Assembly: GCF_000427885.1 (NCBI RefSeq)
Contig: NZ_KE386600.1
Span: 149,434-213,433, forward strand
DNA: 64,000 nt
Source of the DNA: Glycomyces tenuis DSM 44171
GTDB taxonomy: Bacteria > Actinomycetota > Actinomycetes > Mycobacteriales > Micromonosporaceae
Direction of reading: 5' to 3'
In this document: piece by piece, positions 44,595-53,643 of the stretch
Layout of the letters: each line of letters begins with the position of its first letter
Position numbering within the stretch: the stretch's first letter is position 1
Notes under the pieces: model-generated
Database searches by the model: none
Told to the model about the DNA's origin: nothing
Seen by the model: only the letters and a program-made list of their open reading frames with translations
Translations under genes and position numbers: made by a program

Positions 44595-46048
44595 ACCGCG
44601 CCCTCCCGCTCTTCGACTGGGCGTTCTCGCAGGCCGACAAGCCGGCCATCGTCACCGACGACGGCTCGTACTCCTTCGCTCGGCTGCGCGACGCCGTCCT
44701 GAGCGCCGCCGCGAACCTCGCCGACCGGGTCGGGCCGGGCACGAGGGTCGGGCTCTTCATCGACAGCACGCCGAACTTCGTCGTCCAGCAGTACGCGGTG
44801 TTCTACCTCGGCGGCGTGGTGGTCCCGCTCAACCGCGCGATGCGCGAGAGCGAGCTGCTCGACGTGCTCGACTACCTCGGCGTCACCGTCCTGGTGAGCG
44901 ACACCCCGATCGACCTGGCGTCGACGCCGGTCACCGGCTTCACGGTCTCGGGCGAGTTCCACACCACGGGCGACCACGCCTCGGCCCCGGCGATGGCGGA
45001 GCTCGACGCCGACGACCCGGCGCTCATCCTCCAGACCTCGGGATCGACCGGTCGGCCCAAGGGCGTCCAGCTGAGCGTCCGCAACCTGGCCGCCAACTAC
45101 GACGCGAGCTACCGCTGGATCGGCGTGGGCAGGCAGGACGTCATCCTGCTCACCCTGCCCATCTTCAACACCTACGCCCTCAACCAGGGCGTCAACATGA
45201 TGGCGATGACCGGCGCCACGATGCGCCTGCTGCGCCGCTTCTCCTGCGCCAACGTGCGCCGCGCGCTCGAGGACTCCTCGCCGACCTTCCTGCCGCTCGT
45301 GCCGACCATGCTCACCCGCCTGTACAAGGAGGGCGTGGTGTACGAGCGGCCCATCACCCTCGGGATCGGCGCGGCGGCCAGCCCGGCCCAGATCGCCGAC
45401 GACGCCTGGAAGGTCTTCCCGAACGCGTTCCTGTTCTTCGGGTACGGGCTGACCGAGGGGACGGCGATCGCCTCCCAGAACAGGGTCGGCACGCGGGAGG
45501 AGAACAGCGGCGACTTCACCTCGGTCGGCCTCATCGTGCCGGGCGTGTCGGTGAAGCTCGCGCCCTCGGGCGAGCCGGACGGCCGCGGCGAGATCATGAT
45601 CGGCGGCGAGTCGGTCTTCTCGGCCTACGTCGGCACGACGGAGGAGCGGCCGGTCACCGACGGCTGGCTGCGGACCGGCGACGTGGGCGTGTTCGACGAC
45701 GGCCGGCTGAGCATCGTCGGCCGCAAGCGCGAACTCATCATCCGGGGCGGACAGAACATCTACCCCAGTGAGATCGAACGGCTCGTCTCCTCGCACGAAT
45801 CGGTGCTCGAGGCGGCCGTCGTCGGCGCGCCCGACCCCGATCTGGGCGAGGTGCCTGTGGCGTTCGTGGTGCTGCGGGACGGCGCCGCGGTCACGCCCGA
45901 ATCGCTGATCGAGTGGCTGCGCCCCCGGTCGGCGGCCTTCAAGATCCCGACCGCGGTGCACGTGGTCGAGACGATGCCGAAGACCCCGACGGGGAAGATC
46001 CGCAAGATCGACCTCAGCGCGATGGCCGCCGGCGGGAAGGCGGATTGA
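44591..46048 (+). CDS. Acyl-CoA synthetase (AMP-forming carboxylate-CoA ligase)
   Basis: 485 aa ANL-family ligase. The P-loop motif LILQTSGSTGRPKGVQLS, the A5-type FFGYGLTEGTAIAS, the hinge DVGVFDDGRLSIVGRKRELI with IRGGQNIYPSEIE, and the catalytic Lys in KTPTGKIRKID are all intact. It activates an organic acid to its CoA thioester with ATP, the expected first step after import. Slightly short at the N-terminus compared with the usual 510-540 aa. Overlaps the upstream crotonase gene. Confidence 0.92.
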   Translation: MNRALPLFDWAFSQADKPAIVTDDGSYSFARLRDAVLSAAANLADRVGPGTRVGLFIDSTPNFVVQQYAVFYLGGVVVPLNRAMRESELLDVLDYLGVTVLVSDTPIDLASTPVTGFTVSGEFHTTGDHASAPAMAELDADDPALILQTSGSTGRPKGVQLSVRNLAANYDASYRWIGVGRQDVILLTLPIFNTYALNQGVNMMAMTGATMRLLRRFSCANVRRALEDSSPTFLPLVPTMLTRLYKEGVVYERPITLGIGAAASPAQIADDAWKVFPNAFLFFGYGLTEGTAIASQNRVGTREENSGDFTSVGLIVPGVSVKLAPSGEPDGRGEIMIGGESVFSAYVGTTEERPVTDGWLRTGDVGVFDDGRLSIVGRKRELIIRGGQNIYPSEIERLVSSHESVLEAAVVGAPDPDLGEVPVAFVVLRDGAAVTPESLIEWLRPRSAAFKIPTAVHVVETMPKTPTGKIRKIDLSAMAAGGKAD

Positions 46049-46049
46049 G

Positions 46050-46508
46050 ATGCGGCGACTGGACGGCGCCGCCGAGGTCGAACGGGCGCTCGGCGAGGAG
46101 CTCGGCGTGGGCTCCTGGTACCCGGTGACGCAGGCGGCCGTCACGGCCTTCGCCGACGTCACGGGCGACCACCAGTGGATCCACGTCGATGCGGCCCGGG
46201 CGGCCCAGGGCCCCTACGGAGGGACCGTCGCCCACGGGTACTTCACGCTCTCGCTCCTGCCGCACCTGGTGAGCGACGCCTTCGAGCTCACCGGCTTCGG
46301 CATGAAGGTCAACTACGGGCTCGACCGGGTGCGTTTCCCCTCGCCGGTGCGGGTCGGCTCGCGCATCCGCGCCCGAGCGGTGCTGACCGAAGTGGAGGGT
46401 ACCGCGCGCGGCACCCGGATCGTGGTGCGGAACACGGTGGAGATAGAGGACTCGACGGTGCCCGCGTGCGTCGCCGACACCGTCGCCCTGCTGGTCCCGC
46501 GACCCTGA
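46050..46508 (+). CDS. MaoC-like (R)-specific enoyl-CoA hydratase
   Basis: 152 aa hot-dog fold. The hydratase-2 motif [20 protein letters not shown] with downstream [18 protein letters not shown] contains the catalytic Asp and His. It hydrates trans-enoyl-CoA to the (R)-3-hydroxy form, which the following SDR can oxidise. The start is one base after the ligase stop (TGAG ATG). Confidence 0.9.
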   Translation: MRRLDGAAEVERALGEELGVGSWYPVTQAAVTAFADVTGDHQWIHVDAARAAQGPYGGTVAHGYFTLSLLPHLVSDAFELTGFGMKVNYGLDRVRFPSPVRVGSRIRARAVLTEVEGTARGTRIVVRNTVEIEDSTVPACVADTVALLVPRP

Positions 46509-46525
46509 AGACGAAGGACGGAACC

Positions 46526-47263
46526 ATGGCACTACTCGAACGACGCACGGCCGTGATCACCGGCGCCGCGCAAGGGCTGGGCTTCGCGATCGCGCAGGCG
46601 TGCCTCGCCGAGGGCGCGAACGTCGTGATCGGCGACCTCGACGGCGCGGCCGCCGCCGCGGCCCGGCTTGCCGGGGAGGACCGCGCTGTCGGCCTCGCCT
46701 GCGACGTGACCTCGGAGGCCGACGTCGACAGGCTGCTGGCGGCCGCGGTGGCGGCCTTCGGAGGCGTCGACGTGATGGTCAACAACGCCGGGATCACGCG
46801 CGACAAGACGATGCGCAAGATGACCCTCGACGACTTCGGCGCGGTGATCGACGTGCACCTGCGCGGCACCTGGCTCGGCACGCGGGCGGCGGCGTCGGTC
46901 ATGCGCGAGCAGGGCCGGGGCGGCTCGATCGTCAACATGTCGTCGATCTCCGGCAAGGTCGGCAACCCCGGGCAGACGAACTACAGTGCCGCGAAGGCCG
47001 GGATCGTGGGCCTCACCAAGGCGGCCGCGAAGGAGGTCGGCTTCGCTGGAGTGCGGGTCAACGCCCTCCAACCGGGCATCATCGAGACCGCGATGACGCG
47101 GAAGCTCAGCGACGAGGTGAGGGCGTCGCGACTCGCAGACGTCCCGCTCGGCCGATTCGGGCGCCCCGAGGAGGTCGCGCAGGCCGCGGTCTTCCTGGCG
47201 AGCGACATGTCGAGCTACCTCACCGGCGTCACCATCGAGATCGCAGGGGGGCGCAACCTCTGA
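46526..47263 (+). CDS. SDR-family 3-hydroxyacyl-CoA dehydrogenase (FabG/BadH-like)
   Basis: 245 aa classical SDR. Cofactor loop [18 protein letters not shown] with Asp at the end of strand two (VVIGDLDG, so NAD is preferred), [12 protein letters not shown], catalytic Ser in [13 protein letters not shown] and YSAAKAG with Tyr and Lys. It would oxidise the hydroxyacyl-CoA made by MaoC or a crotonase; 2-hydroxycyclohexanecarboxyl-CoA dehydrogenase BadH is a close functional parallel. The start has AAGGACGG upstream. Confidence 0.9.
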   Translation: MALLERRTAVITGAAQGLGFAIAQACLAEGANVVIGDLDGAAAAAARLAGEDRAVGLACDVTSEADVDRLLAAAVAAFGGVDVMVNNAGITRDKTMRKMTLDDFGAVIDVHLRGTWLGTRAAASVMREQGRGGSIVNMSSISGKVGNPGQTNYSAAKAGIVGLTKAAAKEVGFAGVRVNALQPGIIETAMTRKLSDEVRASRLADVPLGRFGRPEEVAQAAVFLASDMSSYLTGVTIEIAGGRNL

Positions 47264-48138
47264 TGGAACGGGCCGACCTGTACGACATGATCGCCGTGGA
47301 GAGGATAGACGGATCCGCCGACGGTGCCGAGACCTTCCGCGGCACACCGGTTTCCGGCCCCTACGGGCGGGTGTTCGGCGGCCAGCTCATCGGCCAGGCG
47401 GTCGCCGCGGCCACAACGGCGGTCGAACAGACGCGGCCCGGGCGCGCCGCGCACTCCCTGCACGCCTACTTCCTCAGCGTCGGCGACCCCCGGAACCCGA
47501 TCGACTACGAGGTGGCGGCGATACGCGACGGACGGTCGTTCTCGGTGCGGTCGGTGCGGGCGCGCCAGGACGGACGGCTGCTGCTGACGGCGGAGCTCTC
47601 CTTCCAGGATCCGGCCAAGGGGCCCACGCATGAGGAGCCGCGCACGACGGCGTACCCCGAACCGGAATCCCTGCCGACGTGCGAGCGGGGACCGGCGGGA
47701 GCGGTGCACCGGACCGCCGTTGAGATCCGGCGTGTCCCACCAGAACTCGACCCGAAATCGGAGCTCGGCCCGCGGCCCGGGCAGGCGGTCTGGCTGCGGG
47801 CCGCCGCCCCGCGAAGCGGCGTCTCCGATCGGGACGGGCGGGCCGTGCTGGCGATGGCCACCGACTTCACCGTTCTCGAATCCGTCGTCAAAGGCCACGG
47901 ACTGACCTTCGCCACCGAAGGACTCACCGTCGCGAGCCTCGACCACTCGATGTGGTGGCACGCCCCTGGAGCCCTCGACGAGTGGGTGCTCTACCTGCAG
48001 GAGAGCCCGTGGTCGGGCGGCCAGCGCGGCCTGGTCACCGGTCGGCTCTACACCCGAGACGGCCGACTGCTCGCCTCGGTGGTGCAGGAAGGGCTGCTGC
48101 GGATCGCGCCGTCCGCGCCGGTGGAAGGCGCCTCGTGA
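47263..48138 (+). CDS. tesB: Acyl-CoA thioesterase II (TesB family)
   Basis: 291 aa double hot-dog thioesterase. N-terminal RVFGGQLIGQAVAAATTAVE, HSLHAYFLSVGDPRNPIDYE, and C-terminal GLTVASLDHSMWWHAP (the catalytic Asp region), followed by WVLYLQESPWSGGQRGLVTG. It probably releases CoA from stalled or surplus intermediates. One-base overlap with the SDR gene upstream and a four-base overlap with the crotonase gene downstream. Confidence 0.92.
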   Translation: MERADLYDMIAVERIDGSADGAETFRGTPVSGPYGRVFGGQLIGQAVAAATTAVEQTRPGRAAHSLHAYFLSVGDPRNPIDYEVAAIRDGRSFSVRSVRARQDGRLLLTAELSFQDPAKGPTHEEPRTTAYPEPESLPTCERGPAGAVHRTAVEIRRVPPELDPKSELGPRPGQAVWLRAAAPRSGVSDRDGRAVLAMATDFTVLESVVKGHGLTFATEGLTVASLDHSMWWHAPGALDEWVLYLQESPWSGGQRGLVTGRLYTRDGRLLASVVQEGLLRIAPSAPVEGAS

Positions 48139-48896
48139 ACGCGGTACGGGTGGAGGAGCACGGGCCGGTGCTCGTGATCACACTGGACCGGCCCGAGGTG
48201 CTGAACGCTGTGGACGCCGCCCTGACATGCGAACTGGGCGAAGCGATCGAGCGACTGGACGGCGAGACCGCCCTCCGCGCGGGTGTGATCACCGGGGCCG
48301 GGGAGGCATTCTGCGCGGGCCTCGACATGAAGGCCGTCGCCGCCGGAGCTCCGATCGCGGCGACCCGGCATCCGGACCGAGGGTTCGCCGGAATCACCGC
48401 CCGGACCGCGGGCAAGCCGCTGATCGCCGCGGTCAACGGCGCGGCCGTCGGCGGTGGCCTGGAGATCGCGCTGGCATGCGACCTCATCATCGTGGCCGAG
48501 GAAGCGAAACTCGGGCTGCCGGAGGTGCGGCACGGCGTCTTCGCGGCAGGCGGCGGTGTCGCCCGGCTCGCACGGCAACTGCCGGAGAGGATCGCGCGGG
48601 AACTGCTGCTGACCGGGAGGCTCGTGACGGCGGCCGAGGCGCGCACCTGGGGGCTGGTGAACGCGGTCGTGCCCGCCGCCGACGTGGTCGGCGAGGCCCT
48701 GCGGATCGCGCAGACGATCGCCGAGAACGCGCCGCTCGCCGTCCAGGCGACCAAACGCGTGCTGGCGGCGAGCCCCCCGAGCCCCGGTGATCCCATCGCC
48801 GATACCGAGGCCGAGCGGGTGTTCGCCTCCGAAGACGCGGCCGAGGGGATCGCGGCGTTCGCTGCGAACCGGAGGCCGCGCTTCACAGGGCGCTGA
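48135..48896 (+). CDS. Enoyl-CoA hydratase (canonical crotonase)
   Basis: 253 aa. Here both hydratase glutamates are present: GAAVGGGLEIALACDLI (first Glu) and LPEVRHGVFAAGGGVARLA (second Glu). The oxyanion hole is GEAFCAGLDMKAVAAG. This is the likely true 2-enoyl-CoA hydratase of the cluster, in contrast to the two upstream crotonases. The start GTG overlaps the TesB stop (GTGA). The next gene follows after 57 bases. Confidence 0.9.
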   Translation: MNAVRVEEHGPVLVITLDRPEVLNAVDAALTCELGEAIERLDGETALRAGVITGAGEAFCAGLDMKAVAAGAPIAATRHPDRGFAGITARTAGKPLIAAVNGAAVGGGLEIALACDLIIVAEEAKLGLPEVRHGVFAAGGGVARLARQLPERIARELLLTGRLVTAAEARTWGLVNAVVPAADVVGEALRIAQTIAENAPLAVQATKRVLAASPPSPGDPIADTEAERVFASEDAAEGIAAFAANRRPRFTGR

Positions 48897-48953
48897 GCGC
48901 CGAGCCGTCCATCGCCGCCCAGAGATCCGCCACCACCAGAAGGAGAGAAACCC

Positions 48954-50126
48954 GTGACCCAGGCCCTGATCTACGACGCCGTCCGCACCCCCTTCGGCCG
49001 TTTCGGCAAGGCGCTCGCCGGAGTGCGCCCCGACGACCTCGCCGCCTCGACCCTGGCGGCGCTGCTGGCGCGGCATCCGGAGACCGACCCGGCGGCGATC
49101 GACGATGTGGTGCTCGGCTGCGCCAACCAGGCGGGGGAGGACAACCGCGACGTCGCACGGATGGCGGTGCTGCTCGCCGGGCTGCCGACGTCCGTTCCCG
49201 GCGTCACCGTGAACCGCTTGTGCGGCTCGAGCATGCAGGCGGTGATGGACGCCTCCCGGGCAGTGGAGAGCGGCGACGCCGACCTCGTCGTCGCGGGCGG
49301 AGTCGAGTCGATGTCGCGGGCGCCGTGGGTGGTGCCGAAGCCGTCGCGGGCCTTCCCCGCCACCGACGAGACCATGCACTCGACGACGCTGGGGTGGCGT
49401 CTGGTCAATCCGCGGATGCCGACGGAGTGGACGGTCTCGCTCGGGGAGTCGAATGAGGCCCTCGCCGAACGGCGTGGCATCACCCGTGCCGAGCAGGACG
49501 AGTTCGCCGTCCGCAGTCACCGCAATGCGGCCGCCGCCTGGGACGCCGGCCTGTACGACGCCGAGATCGTGCCGGTGCCCGGTGTCGCGCTCGACCGTGA
49601 CGAGGGCATCCGTGCCGACGCTTCGGTCGAGACGCTCTCGGGTCTGGAGCCGGCGTTCCGGACGGGGGGCACCATCACGGCGGGGAACGCATCGCCGCTG
49701 AACGACGGCGCCTCGATGGTGCTCATCGGTTCCCAGGGCGCTCCCATCGACGCGGAGCCGCTCGCGCGGGTGACCGGTCGTGCCGTGCACGGCGTCGACC
49801 CCGACGTCTTCGGGATCGGGCCCGTGCAAGCGGCGAATCGCGCCCTTGCTCGAGCGGGTCGCAGCTGGGCCGATGTCGATCTCGTCGAACTGAACGAGGC
49901 TTTCGCGGCGCAGAGCCTGGCGTGCTCGCGATCCTGGCCCGAACTCGATCCCGCCATCGTGAACGTGCACGGCGGAGCGATCGCGATCGGGCACCCCCTC
50001 GGAGCCTCGGGTGGCCGGCTGATCGGGCACGCCGCTCACGAACTGGTCCGTCGGGGTGGCGGCGTCGCGCTCGCGGCCATCTGCATCGGTGTCGGCCAGG
50101 GACTCGCGGTCGTCCTCGAGCGGTAG
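48954..50126 (+). CDS. Acetyl-CoA acyltransferase (thiolase)
   Basis: 390 aa. Nucleophile Cys in VNRLCGSSMQAVMDASRAVE, GHPLGASGGRLIGHAAHEL with catalytic His, and the second Cys in AAICIGVGQGLAVVLER. The internal block WTVSLGESNEALAERRGITR is typical of degradative FadA/PcaF-type thiolases. It catalyses the final cleavage to acetyl-CoA or succinyl-CoA units. The start ATG (GTG at 48954) has AGGAGA upstream. Last gene of the catabolic operon. The gap 50127-50409 (283 bases) shows no convincing gene. Confidence 0.94.
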   Translation: MTQALIYDAVRTPFGRFGKALAGVRPDDLAASTLAALLARHPETDPAAIDDVVLGCANQAGEDNRDVARMAVLLAGLPTSVPGVTVNRLCGSSMQAVMDASRAVESGDADLVVAGGVESMSRAPWVVPKPSRAFPATDETMHSTTLGWRLVNPRMPTEWTVSLGESNEALAERRGITRAEQDEFAVRSHRNAAAAWDAGLYDAEIVPVPGVALDRDEGIRADASVETLSGLEPAFRTGGTITAGNASPLNDGASMVLIGSQGAPIDAEPLARVTGRAVHGVDPDVFGIGPVQAANRALARAGRSWADVDLVELNEAFAAQSLACSRSWPELDPAIVNVHGGAIAIGHPLGASGGRLIGHAAHELVRRGGGVALAAICIGVGQGLAVVLER

Positions 50127-50409
50127 GCGAACGAGAAGGAGAACGGCGTCGAAACGGGCAACGAGTTCGTCTCGCGGATGCGGCTGCCGATCCAGGGCCC
50201 GACGGGCCCGGCCGAGGTCACCGACGCGCTCCAGAATCGGGAGCCCTCAGCCGCGAGGAAATCCGCTCGGCACGGGAGCGTCCGCTGCCGTCCGGACCCG
50301 TTCGATGAGCGACAACAGCGGATTCGAGGCTTTATCGGCTTCGACTACGATCAGGCAGTCATTTCCGTTAAACCCGGCATCACCCGAATTCCAGATTGGG
50401 AGGATCGGC

Positions 50410-51474
50410 ATGAGCGGTCAGGTGTTCCCGGCGTTCGCCGCGATGGTGCTCGGCGTCCTGTTGGGCATCGTGTTGTTCGTGCCGTTCGTGGTCGTGCAGT
50501 ACCGCAGGCGGGGACGGCTGACGCTGCGGCGGACTCTCCTGTGGAGCGGCTTTCTGCTCTACTGCCTGGCACTGTGGACCTACACGCTGCTGCCGCTGCC
50601 CTCCCCGGACGAGATCGTGTGCGCACCGGCCCAGTTGCGTCCCTTCCAGTTCGTGCACGACATCTTCGACTACCCGGCCGGCTCGGCCGGAGAGCTCGCG
50701 CGCAATCCGGCGATCATGCAGGTCGCCCTCAACGTGATGTTGTTCGTGCCGCTCGGGTTCTTCGTCAGGCTCATCTGGCGGCGCGGGTTCGCCGTCGCGA
50801 CCGCGGCCGGGTTTGCGACCTCCCTGGCGATCGAAACGACGCAGCTGACCGGGGTGTGGGGCCTCTACCCTTGCTCGTATCGACTGTTCGATGTGGACGA
50901 TTTGATGGCGAACACGGCCGGGGCGCTGCTCGGAGGACTGCTCTCGGTGGCGCTGCGGCCCTGGCTCTCGGACCGGAGCGCGCCTGCGGAGGCCACCAAG
51001 CCCCGACCGGTCACCGTCCCCCGCCGCCTGCTCGTCATGCTGTGCGACGTCCTCTCGGTGTGGCTGCTCGGCGGCTTCGCCGGCGTCCTGGTCAACGTGT
51101 GGCGCCTGTACGCCCTGAACGCCGACCCGGCGACCCTCGACCAGGGGCCGGCGAACATCGCGGCGACAGCAGTACCGCTGGTAGTGATCGGCGCCGTCGT
51201 TCTCGCGACCGGGCGCACCGTGGGCGACCTGGCGGTGCTGATCCGCTGGGAGGGCGGCGTGCGTCCGCGCGCTCTGGGACGGCTGCTGCGCTACCTGGGC
51301 GGCATCGGCGGCTGGCAACTCCTCGTGCTGGCCTCCCCCTTGGACCTGCTGTTCGTGCTCGCGAGCGTCATCGTGCTCCTCTCGGCGCACGGCCGCGGCG
51401 GCCTGCCCGGCGTTGTCTCACGGATGCGCCCCGTCGATGCCCGCGAGGGGCACGGCGCCCCGGCCCCCAGGTGA
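50410..51474 (+). CDS. VanZ-RDD fusion membrane protein
   Basis: 354 aa. N-terminal VanZ-like domain (about 1-185) with helices at 7-32, 43-62, 98-120 and 160-180, and the VanZ segments NVMLFVPLGFFVRLIW and SLAIETTQLTGVWGLYPCSY, DVDDLMANTAGALLGG. The C-terminal RDD-like domain (about 200-340) starts RRLLVMLCDVLSVWLLGGF. VanZ-like proteins are linked to teicoplanin-type resistance and envelope physiology; function here is unproved. The start MSGQVF has GGGAGGA upstream. A weak promoter TTCGAG-N17-TACGAT lies near 50324-50352. Confidence 0.82.
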   Translation: MSGQVFPAFAAMVLGVLLGIVLFVPFVVVQYRRRGRLTLRRTLLWSGFLLYCLALWTYTLLPLPSPDEIVCAPAQLRPFQFVHDIFDYPAGSAGELARNPAIMQVALNVMLFVPLGFFVRLIWRRGFAVATAAGFATSLAIETTQLTGVWGLYPCSYRLFDVDDLMANTAGALLGGLLSVALRPWLSDRSAPAEATKPRPVTVPRRLLVMLCDVLSVWLLGGFAGVLVNVWRLYALNADPATLDQGPANIAATAVPLVVIGAVVLATGRTVGDLAVLIRWEGGVRPRALGRLLRYLGGIGGWQLLVLASPLDLLFVLASVIVLLSAHGRGGLPGVVSRMRPVDAREGHGAPAPR

Positions 51475-51633
51475 CAGGCAGCCAGAACCTTACCCACCGT
51501 GGAATCCAGGCGGCACTACTCGGCCTGCTGAGGGAGCCACCGGTAAACCATTGGTGTTCAACCGATTGGTCAGCCTCAGTTATTCTGCGGCTCAACGTCC
51601 TTGATAGAACCCGATGAAGAAAGGTGCCAGTTC

Positions 51634-51685
51634 ACCTGCGGAAACGCCTTAGGGTAGTCGCGAATCCACCTCGAACCAGCCTGGC
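51634..51685. repeat. tRNA-Gly-derived repeat, copy R3 (right part), and start of the segmental duplication
   Basis: ACCTGCGGAAACGCC, AGGGTAGTCGCGAATCCACC and AACCAGCCTGGC align with 56552-56603 (about four differences in 52 bases). The tRNA-like half is missing in this copy. From here to 52155 further blocks match 56604-56945, with an extra insert in this copy (DUF4143 remnant). Confidence 0.75.
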
Positions 51686-51721
51686 AACGGCCGGTCTCCG
51701 GCGGCTCAGGCGGCTGCGGAT

Positions 51722-51830
51722 TCCCAGATCGCTCGATGGGATCGCCTTCAGCTTGGCGCCGAACGGCAGCGTCTTGTCGCCGGTGTACAGCACAGCTTCC
51801 ATCAAGAAGTCGTCGCCGAGCCGGTCCGAG
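51722..51830 (-). pseudogene. C-terminal remnant of an AAA/DUF4143 ATPase gene
   Basis: Minus-strand translation contains LMEAVLYTGDKTLPFGAKLK and AIPSSDLG, matching the C-terminal end of AAA+DUF4143 ATPases (typically GVVLYTGDRTLPFGDRL, AVPVSALW). About 35 codons only. It is inside the first copy of the duplicated segment but absent from the second, so it is either an insertion here or a deletion there. Confidence 0.45.
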
Positions 51831-52062
51831 GTGTCGCAGCCCTTTGAAGTCGTCGTCGCGGACGACGGTCTCAGTCGAGATCGCCGCAGAGATTTACCGG
51901 ATTCGAACATGAAGCGGAGTTTGCACCGCCGTGGTAACTTGTGTTCCAGCCGCCACCCCGATACCCCGAGTGGCACTCCGGCCGAGCGCGCTCCGCCGCT
52001 GCGAGGCCGCAGAACCAGGTTCGAACGCAAGCGCTCTGCGATGAGAAATACGAGGTCAGACT

Positions 52063-52425
52063 GTGTCACGAACATTCACCCCTGAAGACATCCGCCACAT
52101 CGGCGATACGACCATTCCAGCGGTCGAATCGAGCTACGACGAACTCAAGTCCCTGGCGGCCGACGCCAAGTCCGCCGTCGAAGGCATATTCGGGAGCGCA
52201 TCCATCCACCCCGCGGAGGCTGCAGAGCAGTTCAACACCCTGTGGGGCCGATTCCTCACCGTGGCGGAGGAGACACCAGAGACGCTCGATGCCATGGGAC
52301 GCACCTTCGTCGACATCGCCGACCGCTACGACGAGGACGAGGCCCAGACCGAACTGGACCTCCAGGAGGCCCTGAGCGACCTGGAGGAGATCTATACCGG
52401 ACACTCCGAGACGACTGAAGAGTGA
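52063..52425 (+). CDS. Small helical acidic protein of unknown function (WXG100/T7SS-like size and fold)
   Basis: 120 aa, predicted all-helical and very acidic at the C-terminus (GHSETTEE). It starts MSRTFTPEDIRHIGDTTIPA, then VESSYDELKSLAADAKSAVE. No W-x-G motif is seen, but the size, helical pattern and position before a larger unknown protein recall ESX/WXG100-type partner proteins or immunity proteins. The start GTG 52063 follows GAGGT. A truncated paralogue with 25 of its first 31 residues identical lies at 56850. Function unknown; do not assign secretion on this evidence alone. Confidence 0.6.
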   Translation: MSRTFTPEDIRHIGDTTIPAVESSYDELKSLAADAKSAVEGIFGSASIHPAEAAEQFNTLWGRFLTVAEETPETLDAMGRTFVDIADRYDEDEAQTELDLQEALSDLEEIYTGHSETTEE

Positions 52426-52452
52426 GAACCCGAAACCGAGGGGGGGACTGCC

Positions 52453-53643
52453 ATGGGCTGGTGGGACGATTTCACCGACTGGCTGACCGGTGATGACTTC
52501 GACGCCCCTGTGACGTCGGTGGAGGACGGCGATCTCGAATCGGCGCCGACTGAATCCGACGTTCGAGAGGCCGTGGAGACGCTGCGGCCGTTCTTCCTGG
52601 AAGGATACCGTCGCCAGGAGGCCTACGATCGCCACGGCGGGATCTCGCTCCAGCATGTGGGCTCGTTGGAGCTCATTTCGACCGGAGGCGGATACGCCAA
52701 GGCGTCGGGGCAGAAGGACTTCAGATCCCTCGACGGCTTCTACCGGATGTCGGAAACACTGGGCTTCCACATGCCCGCCGCCATACCGGACTCGGTGGCC
52801 GCCGACTACCCCAACGGGGAGCAGAGGCAAGCCTCGTGGGCTGGCACCACGGAGGCCGACGACGCGGAGATCGACTCCACCGCGCAGAGCATCACCGATT
52901 CGGCCATGCGGCTTGTCAACTCCGCCTACGACGACCTGCTCAACCAGTGCGACATCACGGCCATCCGGGAGGCGCTGCCGCTGCTGACCGATATCGGCAC
53001 CAAGGTCGAACTGATCCACGACAACCATTACGAACGCGAGTGCCGGGAGATCCTGGAGCTCTGGAACGAGTGGGACGGCAGCGATGCCGAGGCGGCGGTC
53101 GAGGAGTTCGGCGGCAGGATCCGTGGTGCGCTCGACTCGCACAAGACCGGCATCGGAATCCTCATGTACGCCGCATCGGCCGAAGCGACCGCACAAGCAG
53201 CTTCCCTGTTCGCCGCCCACAACTATGTGGCGCAGGCGTGGGAGATGATTCGCGAGAAGCTGAATTCGTCTACTCCCTCGGAACAGGCGGTATCGAAATA
53301 CGTCGGTGCGGTCGTTGTCAATCGAATCCCGTTCCTCAGCGATGGTGTGGCCACCGCGGATTTCATCGTGGAGGTGGCCAGCAACGGGGAGGTGCAATCT
53401 CCGGTCTCGAGCACGATCAGCAAGCTCGCCGACAAACTCACCGGGAAGGATGTTCCCGACGGGGAGTCCTGCTATGAGATAGTCACGGCATTGGAGGGGA
53501 ACCTAGCCGACTGCGTGGACATACTCAAGGAGGCCCGTAGAACCTACTTGGACAATGCGTTGACAGACGTCGCAGAGGAATGGAACAACAAATGGTCCAA
53601 TGGGATCGTGGGTGATCTCATACCGGGGTATCTCGATGCCTGA
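52453..53643 (+). CDS. Unknown 396-aa acidic helical protein
   Basis: 396 aa, no signal peptide or membrane helix. The N-terminus MGWWDDFTDWLTGDDFDAPV is followed by a mostly helical protein with a central ALDSHKTGIGILMYAASAEA, TAQAASLFAAHNYVAQAWEM hydrophobic helical pair (about 225-265). I recognise no family. It lies 27 bases after the 120-aa gene and overlaps the lipoprotein gene by eight bases, so the three are one operon. A toxin/effector role with the small helical partner and lipoprotein is a possibility only. Confidence 0.6.
   Translation: MGWWDDFTDWLTGDDFDAPVTSVEDGDLESAPTESDVREAVETLRPFFLEGYRRQEAYDRHGGISLQHVGSLELISTGGGYAKASGQKDFRSLDGFYRMSETLGFHMPAAIPDSVAADYPNGEQRQASWAGTTEADDAEIDSTAQSITDSAMRLVNSAYDDLLNQCDITAIREALPLLTDIGTKVELIHDNHYERECREILELWNEWDGSDAEAAVEEFGGRIRGALDSHKTGIGILMYAASAEATAQAASLFAAHNYVAQAWEMIREKLNSSTPSEQAVSKYVGAVVVNRIPFLSDGVATADFIVEVASNGEVQSPVSSTISKLADKLTGKDVPDGESCYEIVTALEGNLADCVDILKEARRTYLDNALTDVAEEWNNKWSNGIVGDLIPGYLDA

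Noticed and set aside
50127..50409. Short frame beginning EFVSRMRLPIQGPTGPAEV after the thiolase gene
   Set aside because: The frame is short and has no start with a ribosome site. I could not link it to any family, so it is left as intergenic.
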